Positions 48,695 to 56,735 of a stretch of 64,000 nucleotides of DNA are shown here, in pieces. The stretch covers positions 1 through 64,000 of the IMG/VR virus record IMGVR_UViG_3300010885_046411; one strand, given 5' to 3'. Position 1 is the stretch's first letter. Every line of letters begins with the position of its first letter. Both the position numbers and the translations under genes were made by a program. Source of the DNA: a virus. The notes below the pieces were generated by a model that saw nothing but the letters and a program-made list of their open reading frames with translations, was not told the DNA's origin and did no database searches.

Positions 48695-49690
48695 ATGGCT
48701 GACAAAAAGCAGATAAAAATAGTCTATTACTCCCCTACGGGGGCGGGTTCTGCCCAATCTTTCTACCGAGGCATCCCACAGCTATCCCTGTTTGGCAGGG
48801 TAACTATTATAGAAGGCGATAGACCCTCTTGGGAGCATTTCTGCGGCGAAGATGTCTTGTACATCCAGTCGCCCACAGACTCCCTTAGCTTGGCCTATAT
48901 AGACTATGCCCAACACTTCGGATTGAAGGTATGGCTAGACATAGACGACAACCATTGGGTAGGCAGGCATGATGCCTCTAGCCGTTTGCTGGAGGTTATG
49001 CCCACCTTCAAGGATAACGCCACCAAGGCCATAGAAATGCTGCGCCCGAATATAGATGCGCTTACCGTATCTAACAAAAACATCTTGCCATACCTAAACA
49101 TTGGCAAGGTGCGCCATGAGGTTGTAGATGCGTGGCTGCCACAGCAAGTATTATCCTCTTTGGGGGCGGGTACATTGCCCAAGGAACCAAAGTCTATACT
49201 TGTGCGTGGCCATGTATCTGACAGCGAGAAAGCAGCCCTTATAGAGGTCTATAAGATGTTTGACAATGTTACATGGATATTTGTCGGGTGTGAGCCAGCC
49301 CCTTCGGGCTTTGGCTTCGCCTCTGACCATTCACGGGGCGTAACAGTCTATTCACGGGCATGGGAGCCTGACCTTATGGACTACTTCAAAATCCTTAGAG
49401 AAGACAGTGGGCATGTGTGCTTGAAACTACTTGCCGACACGCCCTTCAATCAGTGTCGCTCTAATACCCACATGCTAGAATCCGCCCTTTTCGGGCGGGT
49501 ATCTGTTGGGCCTAACTATTCCCGTTCACAAACCGAGTATCGGTTTGATAATGGGCAAATCATCCCCACGTCTCTGTTTAATGCCATATCCAATGGACTA
49601 GAGAGTGTTCCATTACACCATGACCTTATAAGCATGTTCCGCCTAGACCAGCAATCCAAGTTCTCCACAATCGTTTCTTACCTTTCTTAG
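48695..49690 (+). CDS. GT-B glycosyltransferase-like protein
   Basis: 331 residues. The N-terminal half (IVYYSPTGAGSAQSFYR, VWLDIDDNHWV) and the C-terminal TVYSRAWEPDLMDYF plus TPFNQCRSNTHMLESALFGR at ~250-265, with an E in the donor-binding helix, look like a GT4-type GT-B enzyme. It follows the Gp157-like gene by one base. Together with the GT9-like gene this suggests a glycosylation pathway encoded in the late region. Specificity unknown. Confidence 0.6.
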   Translation: MADKKQIKIVYYSPTGAGSAQSFYRGIPQLSLFGRVTIIEGDRPSWEHFCGEDVLYIQSPTDSLSLAYIDYAQHFGLKVWLDIDDNHWVGRHDASSRLLEVMPTFKDNATKAIEMLRPNIDALTVSNKNILPYLNIGKVRHEVVDAWLPQQVLSSLGAGTLPKEPKSILVRGHVSDSEKAALIEVYKMFDNVTWIFVGCEPAPSGFGFASDHSRGVTVYSRAWEPDLMDYFKILREDSGHVCLKLLADTPFNQCRSNTHMLESALFGRVSVGPNYSRSQTEYRFDNGQIIPTSLFNAISNGLESVPLHHDLISMFRLDQQSKFSTIVSYLS

Positions 49691-49698
49691 CCCCAACT

Positions 49699-50901
49699 AT
49701 GTTTACAATCTCCGCAGCCAAACTTGCCAAGGCATTATCAACGGCAAAGCGTTTTGTACCCTCTAACGCCATCCTCCCCATCCTAGAGAATTTTCGGCTT
49801 ACTGCCGATGCAAAGTCTAGCAAGTTGCAGATACGTGCCGCCGACATGGGGGCCAGCCTATACCTATATGTGCCCTGCGCCGTTGGGGCTGATATGGATG
49901 TGTGCATCCCTGCCAATAGGCTATCTGGTCTTATAGACTTGCTTGCCAAAGAGAACACCAACCAAAACATAGTCATAAAAGCCGATGGCCCATTTGGGGT
50001 GCATGTATTGTATGACCGCAATGGCAAGACAGCCATTGCAGGCCAAGACCCAAAAGACTGGCCCACACAAAACCAAGAGAACCCTATCTCCTCGCTCACC
50101 GTAGAGGCAGAGCTTTTTGCAAATACACTAAGCAATGCCCTTGTTTTCTGCGACCCACATAATCAACTTAGGCCGTTCTTTGAGTGCGTTACCCTATTCT
50201 CTGATGGCGATGATTTCTTTGTTGCCTCGGCAACCTCTGCCACCCTATACAGAGATAAGTTCCAAGGTATAGAGGGTATGGAAGGTGTGTTCCGCACGTA
50301 TGTACCCGACTATTGTGTTAAGCGTATGCTTGACGTATTGCGCTTGGGGCAAGAGGGGGATTTTTATAAGTTGTTCCTATATAGCAATGGCATATCCCTA
50401 GTGCGCTTTGACAAAGATGGCAATACACTTGCCAGTGTGGCTGCCCGTATCAACACAGAGACCATTGGCGAAGATGATAAGCCATTCTATGCGCCACACA
50501 TTTCTGCTGGAAGGACAGAGGCATTTACATTCTCCCTGCCAGAGACTTCGTTTATTGTGCAGCGTTGCAATATGATGTCTCCCAACTACGGGGTAGAGGC
50601 CGATGCCAACATAACCCATATAGCTCCCAAGGGCAAAAAGGTTACTCTATATGCTAGTGATTCGGCCTCCAATAACTCTATCTATGAGGAGATGGAAGGG
50701 GGGCAGGCATTGCATAAGTTTGCCGAGGTAAGTCTATCGGGGGCATTGCTTACCAAGTCGTTGTCTGTATTTGACAATGTGCCATTGACGGCTAGCCTAG
50801 TAGATTTTGGGCCTAACAGACCGCCTATGATTTCCATAGCCCCCGAAAGCGGGTTCCCGTCTATATACATTGCGCAAGTAATGCCACCCCCTGCGGCGTA
50901 G
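49699..50901 (+). CDS. dnaN: DNA polymerase III beta-like sliding clamp
   Basis: 400 residues, close to the ~370 of bacterial clamps. Three repeated alpha/beta parts are visible: SAAKLAKALSTAKRFVPSNAILPILEN at the start in the DnaN pattern, a middle domain with VEAELFANTLSNALVFC, and a third with SLSGALLTKSLSVF. The C-terminal strand that bacterial clamps end with (…MPMRL) is replaced by a Pro/Ala tail, so binding to host clamp partners may differ. No polymerase gene is in the window, so the clamp may serve a host or unseen phage polymerase, or act on packaging or transcription as in T4. Confidence 0.75.
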   Translation: MFTISAAKLAKALSTAKRFVPSNAILPILENFRLTADAKSSKLQIRAADMGASLYLYVPCAVGADMDVCIPANRLSGLIDLLAKENTNQNIVIKADGPFGVHVLYDRNGKTAIAGQDPKDWPTQNQENPISSLTVEAELFANTLSNALVFCDPHNQLRPFFECVTLFSDGDDFFVASATSATLYRDKFQGIEGMEGVFRTYVPDYCVKRMLDVLRLGQEGDFYKLFLYSNGISLVRFDKDGNTLASVAARINTETIGEDDKPFYAPHISAGRTEAFTFSLPETSFIVQRCNMMSPNYGVEADANITHIAPKGKKVTLYASDSASNNSIYEEMEGGQALHKFAEVSLSGALLTKSLSVFDNVPLTASLVDFGPNRPPMISIAPESGFPSIYIAQVMPPPAA

Positions 50902-50904
50902 TCA

Positions 50905-51195
50905 ATGACCCCCAGAGAGCAACTACTTAGCCGCCCCGCCTACCATGAGCAGGACTGGCAACTTCTTTTGTATGATGCTGCTAGTAAATTCATGGAGCAG
51001 GAGGGGCTATCTGCCGAAGAACTACGCTAGAGGCTTGGCTTATCAAAACGAGCTATGCGTATGTTGCTCAATGGGGAATCTGACCTCAAGATGTCTAAGA
51101 TGATTGAAATAATCTTAGCGATGGGCAAATTCCCGATACTCAAACTTATTCCCAAAGACGTTAAACTTTTTGACAACCATGACCTACAACCCTAA
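50905..51195 (+). pseudogene. XRE-type helix-turn-helix gene interrupted by an amber codon
   Basis: 96 codons of continuous sense on both sides of one TAG at 51028-51030. Residues ~35-60 read GLSAEELR*RLGLSKRAM, the classic LTQxELAxRLGxS...-style HTH with the amber inside helix 2 or its turn, where a Gln is common, so CAG to TAG is a plausible single change. The C-terminal half (MLLNGESDLKMSKMIEII) is the rest of the HTH fold. It starts three bases after the clamp gene and overlaps the next start. Nonsense mutation is simplest; read-through is possible. Confidence 0.65.
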
Positions 51196-51562
51196 ACACT
51201 ACCCCTCCCTCGCCACATGCAAAGCCTTGAAAGATGCTGGTATTGGCGTGGATGAGAACGGCAAGATATTGACGAAGGCTTGTTGGGCTGGAGATAAAAT
51301 TTGGGATTCAGGGCTTGTAAAAAACAACCGTGTTAGCTTTAACGTAAATACATTAGATGGGTTTGAAAGCTACCCATGCCCCGACTTGCACGAGATAGTT
51401 GTAATGACAGAAGACGGTAAAACGTCTATATTCTTGCCAGCTTCCAAGTCAATAATAGACTTAGACTTGATGGCTGGGGCAATAGCATTTACGGTTCGAA
51501 ACGGTCTTGATACCGCCGCTATATTCAACTCCCGCCTAATCGCCCACAACACAATACCATAA
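51179..51562 (+). CDS. Hypothetical protein (127 aa)
   Basis: 127 residues from MTYNPKHYPSLATCKAL, beginning inside the end of the interrupted HTH frame; a TTG nine bases earlier is less likely. The opening HYPSLATCKALKDAGI is seen in small phage proteins near replication or regulatory genes. Beta-rich after residue 40. Function unknown. A strong terminator follows. Confidence 0.65.
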   Translation: MTYNPKHYPSLATCKALKDAGIGVDENGKILTKACWAGDKIWDSGLVKNNRVSFNVNTLDGFESYPCPDLHEIVVMTEDGKTSIFLPASKSIIDLDLMAGAIAFTVRNGLDTAAIFNSRLIAHNTIP

Positions 51563-51564
51563 AA

Positions 51565-51593
51565 GAAAAGGAGGGCATAACCCTCCTTTTTTC
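51565..51593. terminator. Strong bidirectional terminator
   Basis: AAAAGGAGGG, loop CATAA, CCCTCCTTTTTTC. It lies between convergent genes and has U-tracts for both strands. Confidence 0.85.
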
Positions 51594-51617
51594 ATAAGCC
51601 AATATGTGTGTGTGGCA

Positions 51618-51899
51618 CTACGATACAGTAGTAACGCCTGTGCCGCCTAAAGCGGTGCCTATGCCCGTAAGCAAGTTGGCAACAGTGTTTTCAATCTCTA
51701 CACGCTGAGAGCGGGTGCCACCAGGAGGGGCATAATAGAAGAACGCACCAGGCAGTGCAGTAGAAGCACCAGGCCGTGTGCCAACACCTTTGTCAAGCAA
51801 GATGTTCTCGGCAATGTAGTAGCCAAAGGCGGTAGGGGCACCAGCAACGGTCTTGTACTGATAGCCTGTTTTAGATACTTTAACTTTAATTCCAGCCAT
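51618..51899 (-). CDS. Small Gly/Thr-rich protein (93 aa)
   Basis: 93 residues with no membrane helix; many Gly, Thr and Ala and a regular beta pattern (KVKVSKTGYQYKTVAG). It looks like a small virion or decoration protein, but no family is recognised. It has its own promoter box at 51925-51932. Confidence 0.5.
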   Translation of the reverse strand: MAGIKVKVSKTGYQYKTVAGAPTAFGYYIAENILLDKGVGTRPGASTALPGAFFYYAPPGGTRSQRVEIENTVANLLTGIGTALGGTGVTTVS

Positions 51900-51924
51900 G
51901 TGATTTTTGGGTTAGGGTTCAAGA

Positions 51925-51932
51925 CAAAAGTA
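51925..51932 (-). promoter_or_regulatory. Promoter -7 box
   Basis: The minus strand reads TACTTTTG, with a leader of about 25 bases. Confidence 0.5.
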
Positions 51933-51990
51933 CCTTAGCCCCGAAGCCTACACCCATATTTGTGTGCTAGATATTTAAGCAACAAATATT

Positions 51991-52731
51991 TTACTTGCGC
52001 ACTATGTCTGAATATCCATGCACACCCTCTAGCACCCCATCCTGATAAAATGATGGCACCGCTACTAGGTTATCATATCCACCGAACAGAGGCACCTTAT
52101 ATGACCACCGTAAGCCTCTCTGCTGTTTGCGGGGTAATACAATGCAATCGCCCTTGCGCATAGCCAGCCCCTTTACAGGCTGCCCCTCAAACACTACCTT
52201 ACCCACCCCCGTAAGGGGGAACGCTTGCGCATGTATGCCCGATGGTCGTTTTGTCCAATAGGTATTAGGCACTAGCCCCTCTGATACATTATCCTCTGTA
52301 AAAACAGGCTCTAATAGATTCCAGCCGCCATACACGTTAAACTGCCCATCGCGCACGTACCCATAAATCTGTGTGTGCGCCATAAGGAACAACTCCTCGT
52401 ACCCTGGGATGCGCTTATCACTGCGGGAACCAGTAAACATGAAATAGACTGTATCGCCTGCACGTAGTTCAGGCATGGGCATATCGGATAGATAGATGTC
52501 TTTCTGTTCCCATATAGTGAATACGCTGTCGGGGCTAGTGGACTTAGAGGGGGGCATACAAGGGGGGCATACAACCGTGCCCTTATACTGCTTGTCTTTG
52601 GTGAGGGTGCTACCCTCTACATACAGCCGAAACCCGCTAGGGGTCTCCATGTAGGAGATGTGTTCATTGTCTAGTTTTACGATTACCATTCCTGGCCCCG
52701 CTAGTTTACCCTCAAAATATTTGGCATCCAT
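51991..52731 (-). CDS. Hypothetical protein, possible duplicated GroES-like fold (246 aa)
   Basis: 246 residues, all beta. Two parts share a plan: near residue 13 GPGMVIVKLDNE and later RAGDTVYFMF; near 175 GVGKVVFEGQPVKGLAMRKGDCIVLP and a closing LVAVP strand. A GxVV strand, long loop, then GD-V strand is the GroES/gp31 plan, and some phages encode such co-chaperonins to fold their capsid protein. The match is by pattern only and weak. Leaderless promoter box four bases before the ATG. Confidence 0.35.
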   Translation of the reverse strand: MDAKYFEGKLAGPGMVIVKLDNEHISYMETPSGFRLYVEGSTLTKDKQYKGTVVCPPCMPPSKSTSPDSVFTIWEQKDIYLSDMPMPELRAGDTVYFMFTGSRSDKRIPGYEELFLMAHTQIYGYVRDGQFNVYGGWNLLEPVFTEDNVSEGLVPNTYWTKRPSGIHAQAFPLTGVGKVVFEGQPVKGLAMRKGDCIVLPRKQQRGLRWSYKVPLFGGYDNLVAVPSFYQDGVLEGVHGYSDIVRK

Positions 52732-52735
52732 GCCA

Positions 52736-52743
52736 CAAATTTA
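52736..52743 (-). promoter_or_regulatory. Promoter -7 box, leaderless arrangement
   Basis: The minus strand reads TAAATTTG, exactly four bases before the ATG at 52731. Confidence 0.55.
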
Positions 52744-52754
52744 ACGCATCAAAA

Positions 52755-53222
52755 CTATTTCACAAGGGCACGTAGTATAAGCACACCCAAAGCCCCTGCG
52801 CCAGCATAGGCCCACCTATTACGCTTGGCGTTCTTGCGTTCATAGGCTACGTCTTTGGCCCATTCTATCTGCTCTAAGGTGCATACGCTATCGCGCCTAT
52901 CCATTTCCCCTTGCATAAGGGCTATAAGGGTGTCTCTTGCGGCCTCGCCCTTAGCCACATCGTCTAGCAGTGGCTTACTCTTTATGGTAGCGTTATACCG
53001 AGATTGTACCTGCTTATACAAAGCAGGCGTAAAGCATATAAGGCTATCCTTAGTGAGTGTATTGGGCCGTAACGCTATCACTCTTTGCCCATAACTCCTC
53101 TGCGCTAGGCAAGGTGTCAGCAATAGTAACGCCAGCCCAAGGAGCCAAAACAACCTGCAATTTCTTAGAAGATATTGCAGTACGTGCAATAATGGTTTTG
53201 AGGGTGTCTGCTTGTTTCTCAT
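52755..53222 (-). CDS. Exported protein, possible spanin partner (up to 155 aa)
   Basis: A signal-peptide-like segment (RLFWLLGLALLLLTPCLA) lies 23-41 residues into the frame, so the true start is probably later than 53222, for example a TTG at ~53156. A soluble helical part follows and a short hydrophobic C-terminal segment (AGALGVLILRAL). The 5' part is nested in the upstream gene in another frame, an arrangement typical of Rz/Rz1 pairs, though no lipobox is convincing. Confidence 0.4.
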   Translation of the reverse strand: MRNKQTPSKPLLHVLQYLLRNCRLFWLLGLALLLLTPCLAQRSYGQRVIALRPNTLTKDSLICFTPALYKQVQSRYNATIKSKPLLDDVAKGEAARDTLIALMQGEMDRRDSVCTLEQIEWAKDVAYERKNAKRNRWAYAGAGALGVLILRALVK

Positions 53223-53409
53223 ATACTTTCTTGGCTTGCGTAGATTGAGCCTCTAATCTACGCACACTTTGCGGCGTAGGAGCAATGGTATCTTCTTTAC
53301 TTGCTTTATCAAAGATAGATGCAGCTATCCATACAACTAAAGCAAGTAGTGGGATTAGCGACAATACCCATGCGCGTGTGTTAGGGCTGAACTGGCTCAT
53401 GGTCGTCAT
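53050..53409 (-). CDS. Membrane-anchored coiled-coil protein, possible inner spanin
   Basis: About 119 residues from MTTMSQFSPN. One N-terminal membrane helix (WVLSLIPLLALVVWIAASI) is followed by a charged coiled coil (VRRLEAQSTQAKKVYEKQ), the layout of an Rz-type inner spanin. It overlaps the holin-like gene at one end and the exported-protein gene at the other. Confidence 0.45.
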   Translation of the reverse strand: MTTMSQFSPNTRAWVLSLIPLLALVVWIAASIFDKASKEDTIAPTPQSVRRLEAQSTQAKKVYEKQADTLKTIIARTAISSKKLQVVLAPWAGVTIADTLPSAEELWAKSDSVTAQYTH

Positions 53410-53623
53410 TGTTTTTCTTTTTGGCCGCGCCAAAGATTTTCATTAGGTTCAAGATGGCTATGGAGCCAAGAACCAAAACCGTAAGCCACCCTGCTAAATC
53501 CTTTGGGAAAAAGTTAGTAGGTATGCCATTGATGATTGCTCCTAGCATAACGCTTATCGTAGATGCCATATTAAGAATTGGCAATGGAATATCAAAGTCG
53601 GTGTTGTGTGAGGATGCGTTCAT
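53381..53623 (-). CDS. Holin-like small membrane protein (80 aa)
   Basis: 80 residues with two hydrophobic segments (NMASTISVMLGAIING and LAGWLTVLVLGSIAIL) and a charged C-terminal tail, as in class II holins. It lies one base after a predicted cell-wall-active gene, so a lysis role is the best reading, though no family motif proves it. Confidence 0.5.
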   Translation of the reverse strand: MNASSHNTDFDIPLPILNMASTISVMLGAIINGIPTNFFPKDLAGWLTVLVLGSIAILNLMKIFGAAKKKNNDDHEPVQP

Positions 53624-53624
53624 C

Positions 53625-54041
53625 TTAGTTCGTGTCGGTTACTTTAATGGTGATAGGCTCCTTGGCTTTGTAAGCCACTTCTAACTTAGCCATTAAGGCT
53701 TCTTCGGCAACACGAGAGTTTAATATAGCAGATTGGTCGGGGGCTACATCCATACCCACTAAAACACACCCATGCGTGTCCTTATCGGTGTTGCCCCGAT
53801 GTATTCTGATAGCGTCAAAGTTAGGCACATTCTCTAAAAGAGGAAGCAACCTACCAAAACGCTTAGACATTGTAAGCACCACATTATATGTGCCAGAGGG
53901 GATACACGTCCTCCCAAAAACCTTAGAACCATCCCAACGTCTTTTATCCTCTAGGGTATGGCAGAAGAACACGCCATCAATAAGCAACCTGCCTAAAACC
54001 CTATCTTCGTGGTAATCGGTTCGTAAAACTTCCAGCTTCAT
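53625..54041 (-). CDS. DUF5675-family protein, probable cell-wall-active lysis enzyme
   Basis: 138 residues from MKLEVLRTDYHED at 54041; a longer frame includes the promoter region. The sequence follows the DUF5675 pattern: GRLLIDGVFFCHTLEDKRR, GRTCIPSGTYNVVLT, IRIHRGNTDKDTHGCVLVG near residue 90, and NSRVAEEALMAKL. The H-x-GNT...HGC core resembles L,D-transpeptidase-type folds, with His and Cys as candidate active residues. First gene of a minus-strand cassette with a holin-like gene, so it probably acts on peptidoglycan at lysis. Confidence 0.65.
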   Translation of the reverse strand: MKLEVLRTDYHEDRVLGRLLIDGVFFCHTLEDKRRWDGSKVFGRTCIPSGTYNVVLTMSKRFGRLLPLLENVPNFDAIRIHRGNTDKDTHGCVLVGMDVAPDQSAILNSRVAEEALMAKLEVAYKAKEPITIKVTDTN

Positions 54042-54070
54042 AGCACCTAACTTAAACAATTTTGATAGTA

Positions 54071-54078
54071 CAAAGATG
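54071..54078 (-). promoter_or_regulatory. Promoter-like -7 box for the lysis cassette
   Basis: The minus strand reads CATCTTTG, about 30 bases before the ATG at 54041. Confidence 0.4.
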
Positions 54079-54117
54079 GTGTGTACGTGCAAGGTGCTAC
54101 ACCTTAAACAAACCCGA

Positions 54118-54125
54118 TACCTTTA
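54118..54125 (+). promoter_or_regulatory. Promoter-like -7 box for the portal gene
   Basis: TACCTTTA with 17 bases to the ATG at 54143. Confidence 0.4.
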
Positions 54126-54142
54126 TTGAGTAAAATACCATT

Positions 54143-56605
54143 ATGGCCCAATTCCCGAAAGATACCGAGCCAGAAAAAGGGTTCAAATGGCACATGGATG
54201 TTGCCAAGACCCTAGAGCAAATTTGGATGCGTACTTACCCTATGGCAGGGGGGCGTTCGCGTGTGTTAGACCTAGCTAAATATGCTACGGGCTACATGGC
54301 CCTAACACCTACGGGAAACAATACGCTCTTAGCCTCTGGCGTAACACCTGGCACGGGCAGCGCATTTGATGGCGAGGTCGTACCAAAGGCACACATAGGA
54401 GCCAATAGGCTAGAGCAAGACGATATGCTATCGGTTATCCCTATGTTGCTTGGTACGGTAATGGGGGTATTGTCTAAGCAAGAACTACGCCCCTTGCTGG
54501 TGCCCATAGATGCAGCCAGCAATGATGTGCGCAGGGATTACGAGGCTATCATACGCACCTATAAGGCGTTTGCTGAATCGGGTATGCAGTTTACAGACCT
54601 GCTCAAACAGATAGGTCTTACGCCCGACCAAGTGCCCGATGATGATGATGAACTCCGTATGCTCTTGCAGACAAGGCCCGTGTTTAAGCAGGCCATGAAT
54701 GGGGAGTTGTTCTTGGAGCAAGTCTTTGCCGAAAACAACTTAGAAGTTGTTGCACGGCAGTATCAGTTATACCTAGCCACACTAGGATGGGGTGCTGTTA
54801 AGTGTTCCTACATAAATGGGGAACACGTCTTAGAGCGTTGCCCTATGGAGGACTTCATCTTTGACCTGCGCTACCTGCAAGATGGCAATGCTAGGTATTA
54901 TGGTGTAGTGCGCTACTTAAAGGTAGGCGAGATTATAGAACGTGCCAAAGAATCTAACGGCGGAAGAGGGCTAACAGACGACCAGATAAAAGAACTCAAT
55001 GCCAAGAGGGGTAGCGGCTGGTGGTATCAGAATCAAGCGCAGCAGTTAGGGGATTTTACGGGAGATGTGAATGATTCCGTGCCCGTGCTTGACTTTGAGT
55101 ATTACAGCCTATTAACCATTATTGAGCGTACCAAATTGGGGCAAGATGGCTTCCCAAGAACGTATATAGAATCTAATAGGAAGCCGACCTCGCCAGAAGT
55201 GTTGGCGGCTAGTGAGCGTATCATATCCGAGCAAGTCTATACCGCTAATGCGTGGTATGGGGGCCAGTATGTGATAGGCACAAACATCATGTATAACTGG
55301 GGCTTAGTGGAAGGGCAGGGTAGAGACCCGCTTGCCAAAGACCCCAGAGACATGAAGATTGTAAAGCCTTGGAAGGCCATGTCCTCCTTCTACTTTGATG
55401 CCCCCGATGCTTTTGCGGGGGCTAAGAAGTCTATGGTGGAGCAGATGGTTCCCGTTGCTAGGCAGATACAGCGCACATGGAAAAACCTGTCTGCCCTTAT
55501 GCAGCGTTATACGCCCTATAAGGAGGAGATAGACATGGGGTTAATGGCCGAAATAAGCTCTTCCTTTGGGGGCGGTAAAGCAATTAGTCCCCAAGAAGTT
55601 ATACGCATCTATAAGACCGAGCATATTCTGTTAAAGAATACGGTTGCCACGAAGATGCACCCCAATGCAAGTGGCCGTGCTATTGAGCTTGTGCCTACAC
55701 CCGATGCGCAGCAGTTACAGTTCTTGGTAGGGCAGCTAAATAGCGACATAGCCCTATTGCGCTCTATAACGGGCGTTACGGGCATTTCGTCTGGGCAGAT
55801 ACAGAGTGCCGAGATAACCAACTCCACGCAAATGCTGGCCCTGCAAGGCACCGACAACGTGCTTGAGGGTATTGCCTCATCTTCCCGTAGGATGGTAGAG
55901 TATTTCTCTAAGTTGATAGTATGCCGTGAGCAATACTTACGCAGGGAACGTGAGGGGGTAAGTGGTACGCAGCCCTATAAGTTGGATGAGAGTTTCCATG
56001 ATACTATCATGGGCGTAAAGGTTGTTGTTAAGCCTACGGTTTTAGAAAAGCAGAGGTTTGAGCAAGCGGCGGCGGCGGCATTAGCACGTCAGGCTATTAC
56101 CCAAGCCGACTATTTCTTTGTGCTTAACATAGACAACATCCATCAGGCCGAGGAAATACTTGCGGTACGTGAGGCTAAGAGGACACGGGCGGCACAAGAG
56201 GCGGCGGCGCAGAACCAGCAAATGACGATACAAGGGCAGCAAGAATCTGCTATGGCTACGCACCAGATGAAGATGGAGCAGATTAAGGCTGAGATAGATG
56301 GCAAGATTATGCTCCAGCGTATTGAGAACGATGGCTTGCTGGCTGTGGAGGCATTGCGTGCGCAGGCGGCTCAAAATAATAACATGATAACCCCTATGCT
56401 TACAGAGGCCGTTAAGGCCGTGCTTAATGGGGGCGATAAGCCTAACGCTAAGAAGGGGGAGGAGATACTAAAGTCTATCCTCAATAATGCACAAGGGCCG
56501 CAACAGCAGCCCATGCAACAACAACAAGAGCCTGCTGCCGTTGAGCAGGCCGAGCCTATGCAGGAGCCGATGGCTCAGGAGCAGGCTGAGGTGCCTGTGG
56601 CGTAG
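54143..56605 (+). CDS. Portal protein
   Basis: 820 residues. The size, position directly before scaffold and major capsid genes, and long mixed alpha/beta body ending in a Gln/Glu-rich coiled tail (QQQPMQQQQEP) are those of portals of large podovirus-like and crAss-like phages. The sequence includes SAEITNSTQMLALQGTDNVLEGI near residue 554, consistent with the portal stem region. The dodecamer would sit at the capsid vertex and bind terminase. No protein-processing motif is seen. Confidence 0.75.
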   Translation: MAQFPKDTEPEKGFKWHMDVAKTLEQIWMRTYPMAGGRSRVLDLAKYATGYMALTPTGNNTLLASGVTPGTGSAFDGEVVPKAHIGANRLEQDDMLSVIPMLLGTVMGVLSKQELRPLLVPIDAASNDVRRDYEAIIRTYKAFAESGMQFTDLLKQIGLTPDQVPDDDDELRMLLQTRPVFKQAMNGELFLEQVFAENNLEVVARQYQLYLATLGWGAVKCSYINGEHVLERCPMEDFIFDLRYLQDGNARYYGVVRYLKVGEIIERAKESNGGRGLTDDQIKELNAKRGSGWWYQNQAQQLGDFTGDVNDSVPVLDFEYYSLLTIIERTKLGQDGFPRTYIESNRKPTSPEVLAASERIISEQVYTANAWYGGQYVIGTNIMYNWGLVEGQGRDPLAKDPRDMKIVKPWKAMSSFYFDAPDAFAGAKKSMVEQMVPVARQIQRTWKNLSALMQRYTPYKEEIDMGLMAEISSSFGGGKAISPQEVIRIYKTEHILLKNTVATKMHPNASGRAIELVPTPDAQQLQFLVGQLNSDIALLRSITGVTGISSGQIQSAEITNSTQMLALQGTDNVLEGIASSSRRMVEYFSKLIVCREQYLRREREGVSGTQPYKLDESFHDTIMGVKVVVKPTVLEKQRFEQAAAAALARQAITQADYFFVLNIDNIHQAEEILAVREAKRTRAAQEAAAQNQQMTIQGQQESAMATHQMKMEQIKAEIDGKIMLQRIENDGLLAVEALRAQAAQNNNMITPMLTEAVKAVLNGGDKPNAKKGEEILKSILNNAQGPQQQPMQQQQEPAAVEQAEPMQEPMAQEQAEVPVA

Positions 56606-56703
56606 GAGGCGATGCTTTTGTTAGTTCTTTGGCGTAAAAAGAACGAGGCCCAAGTGTATCCCACAAAACTTGATGTAAGAAAAAATCACCTTTCAACTTT
56701 TTT

Positions 56704-56711
56704 TATCTTTA
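56704..56711 (+). promoter_or_regulatory. Promoter-like -7 box for the scaffold-capsid operon
   Basis: TATCTTTA with 24 bases to the ATG at 56736. Confidence 0.4.
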
Positions 56712-56735
56712 CCCTTGTAATAACCCCATCCCCTT

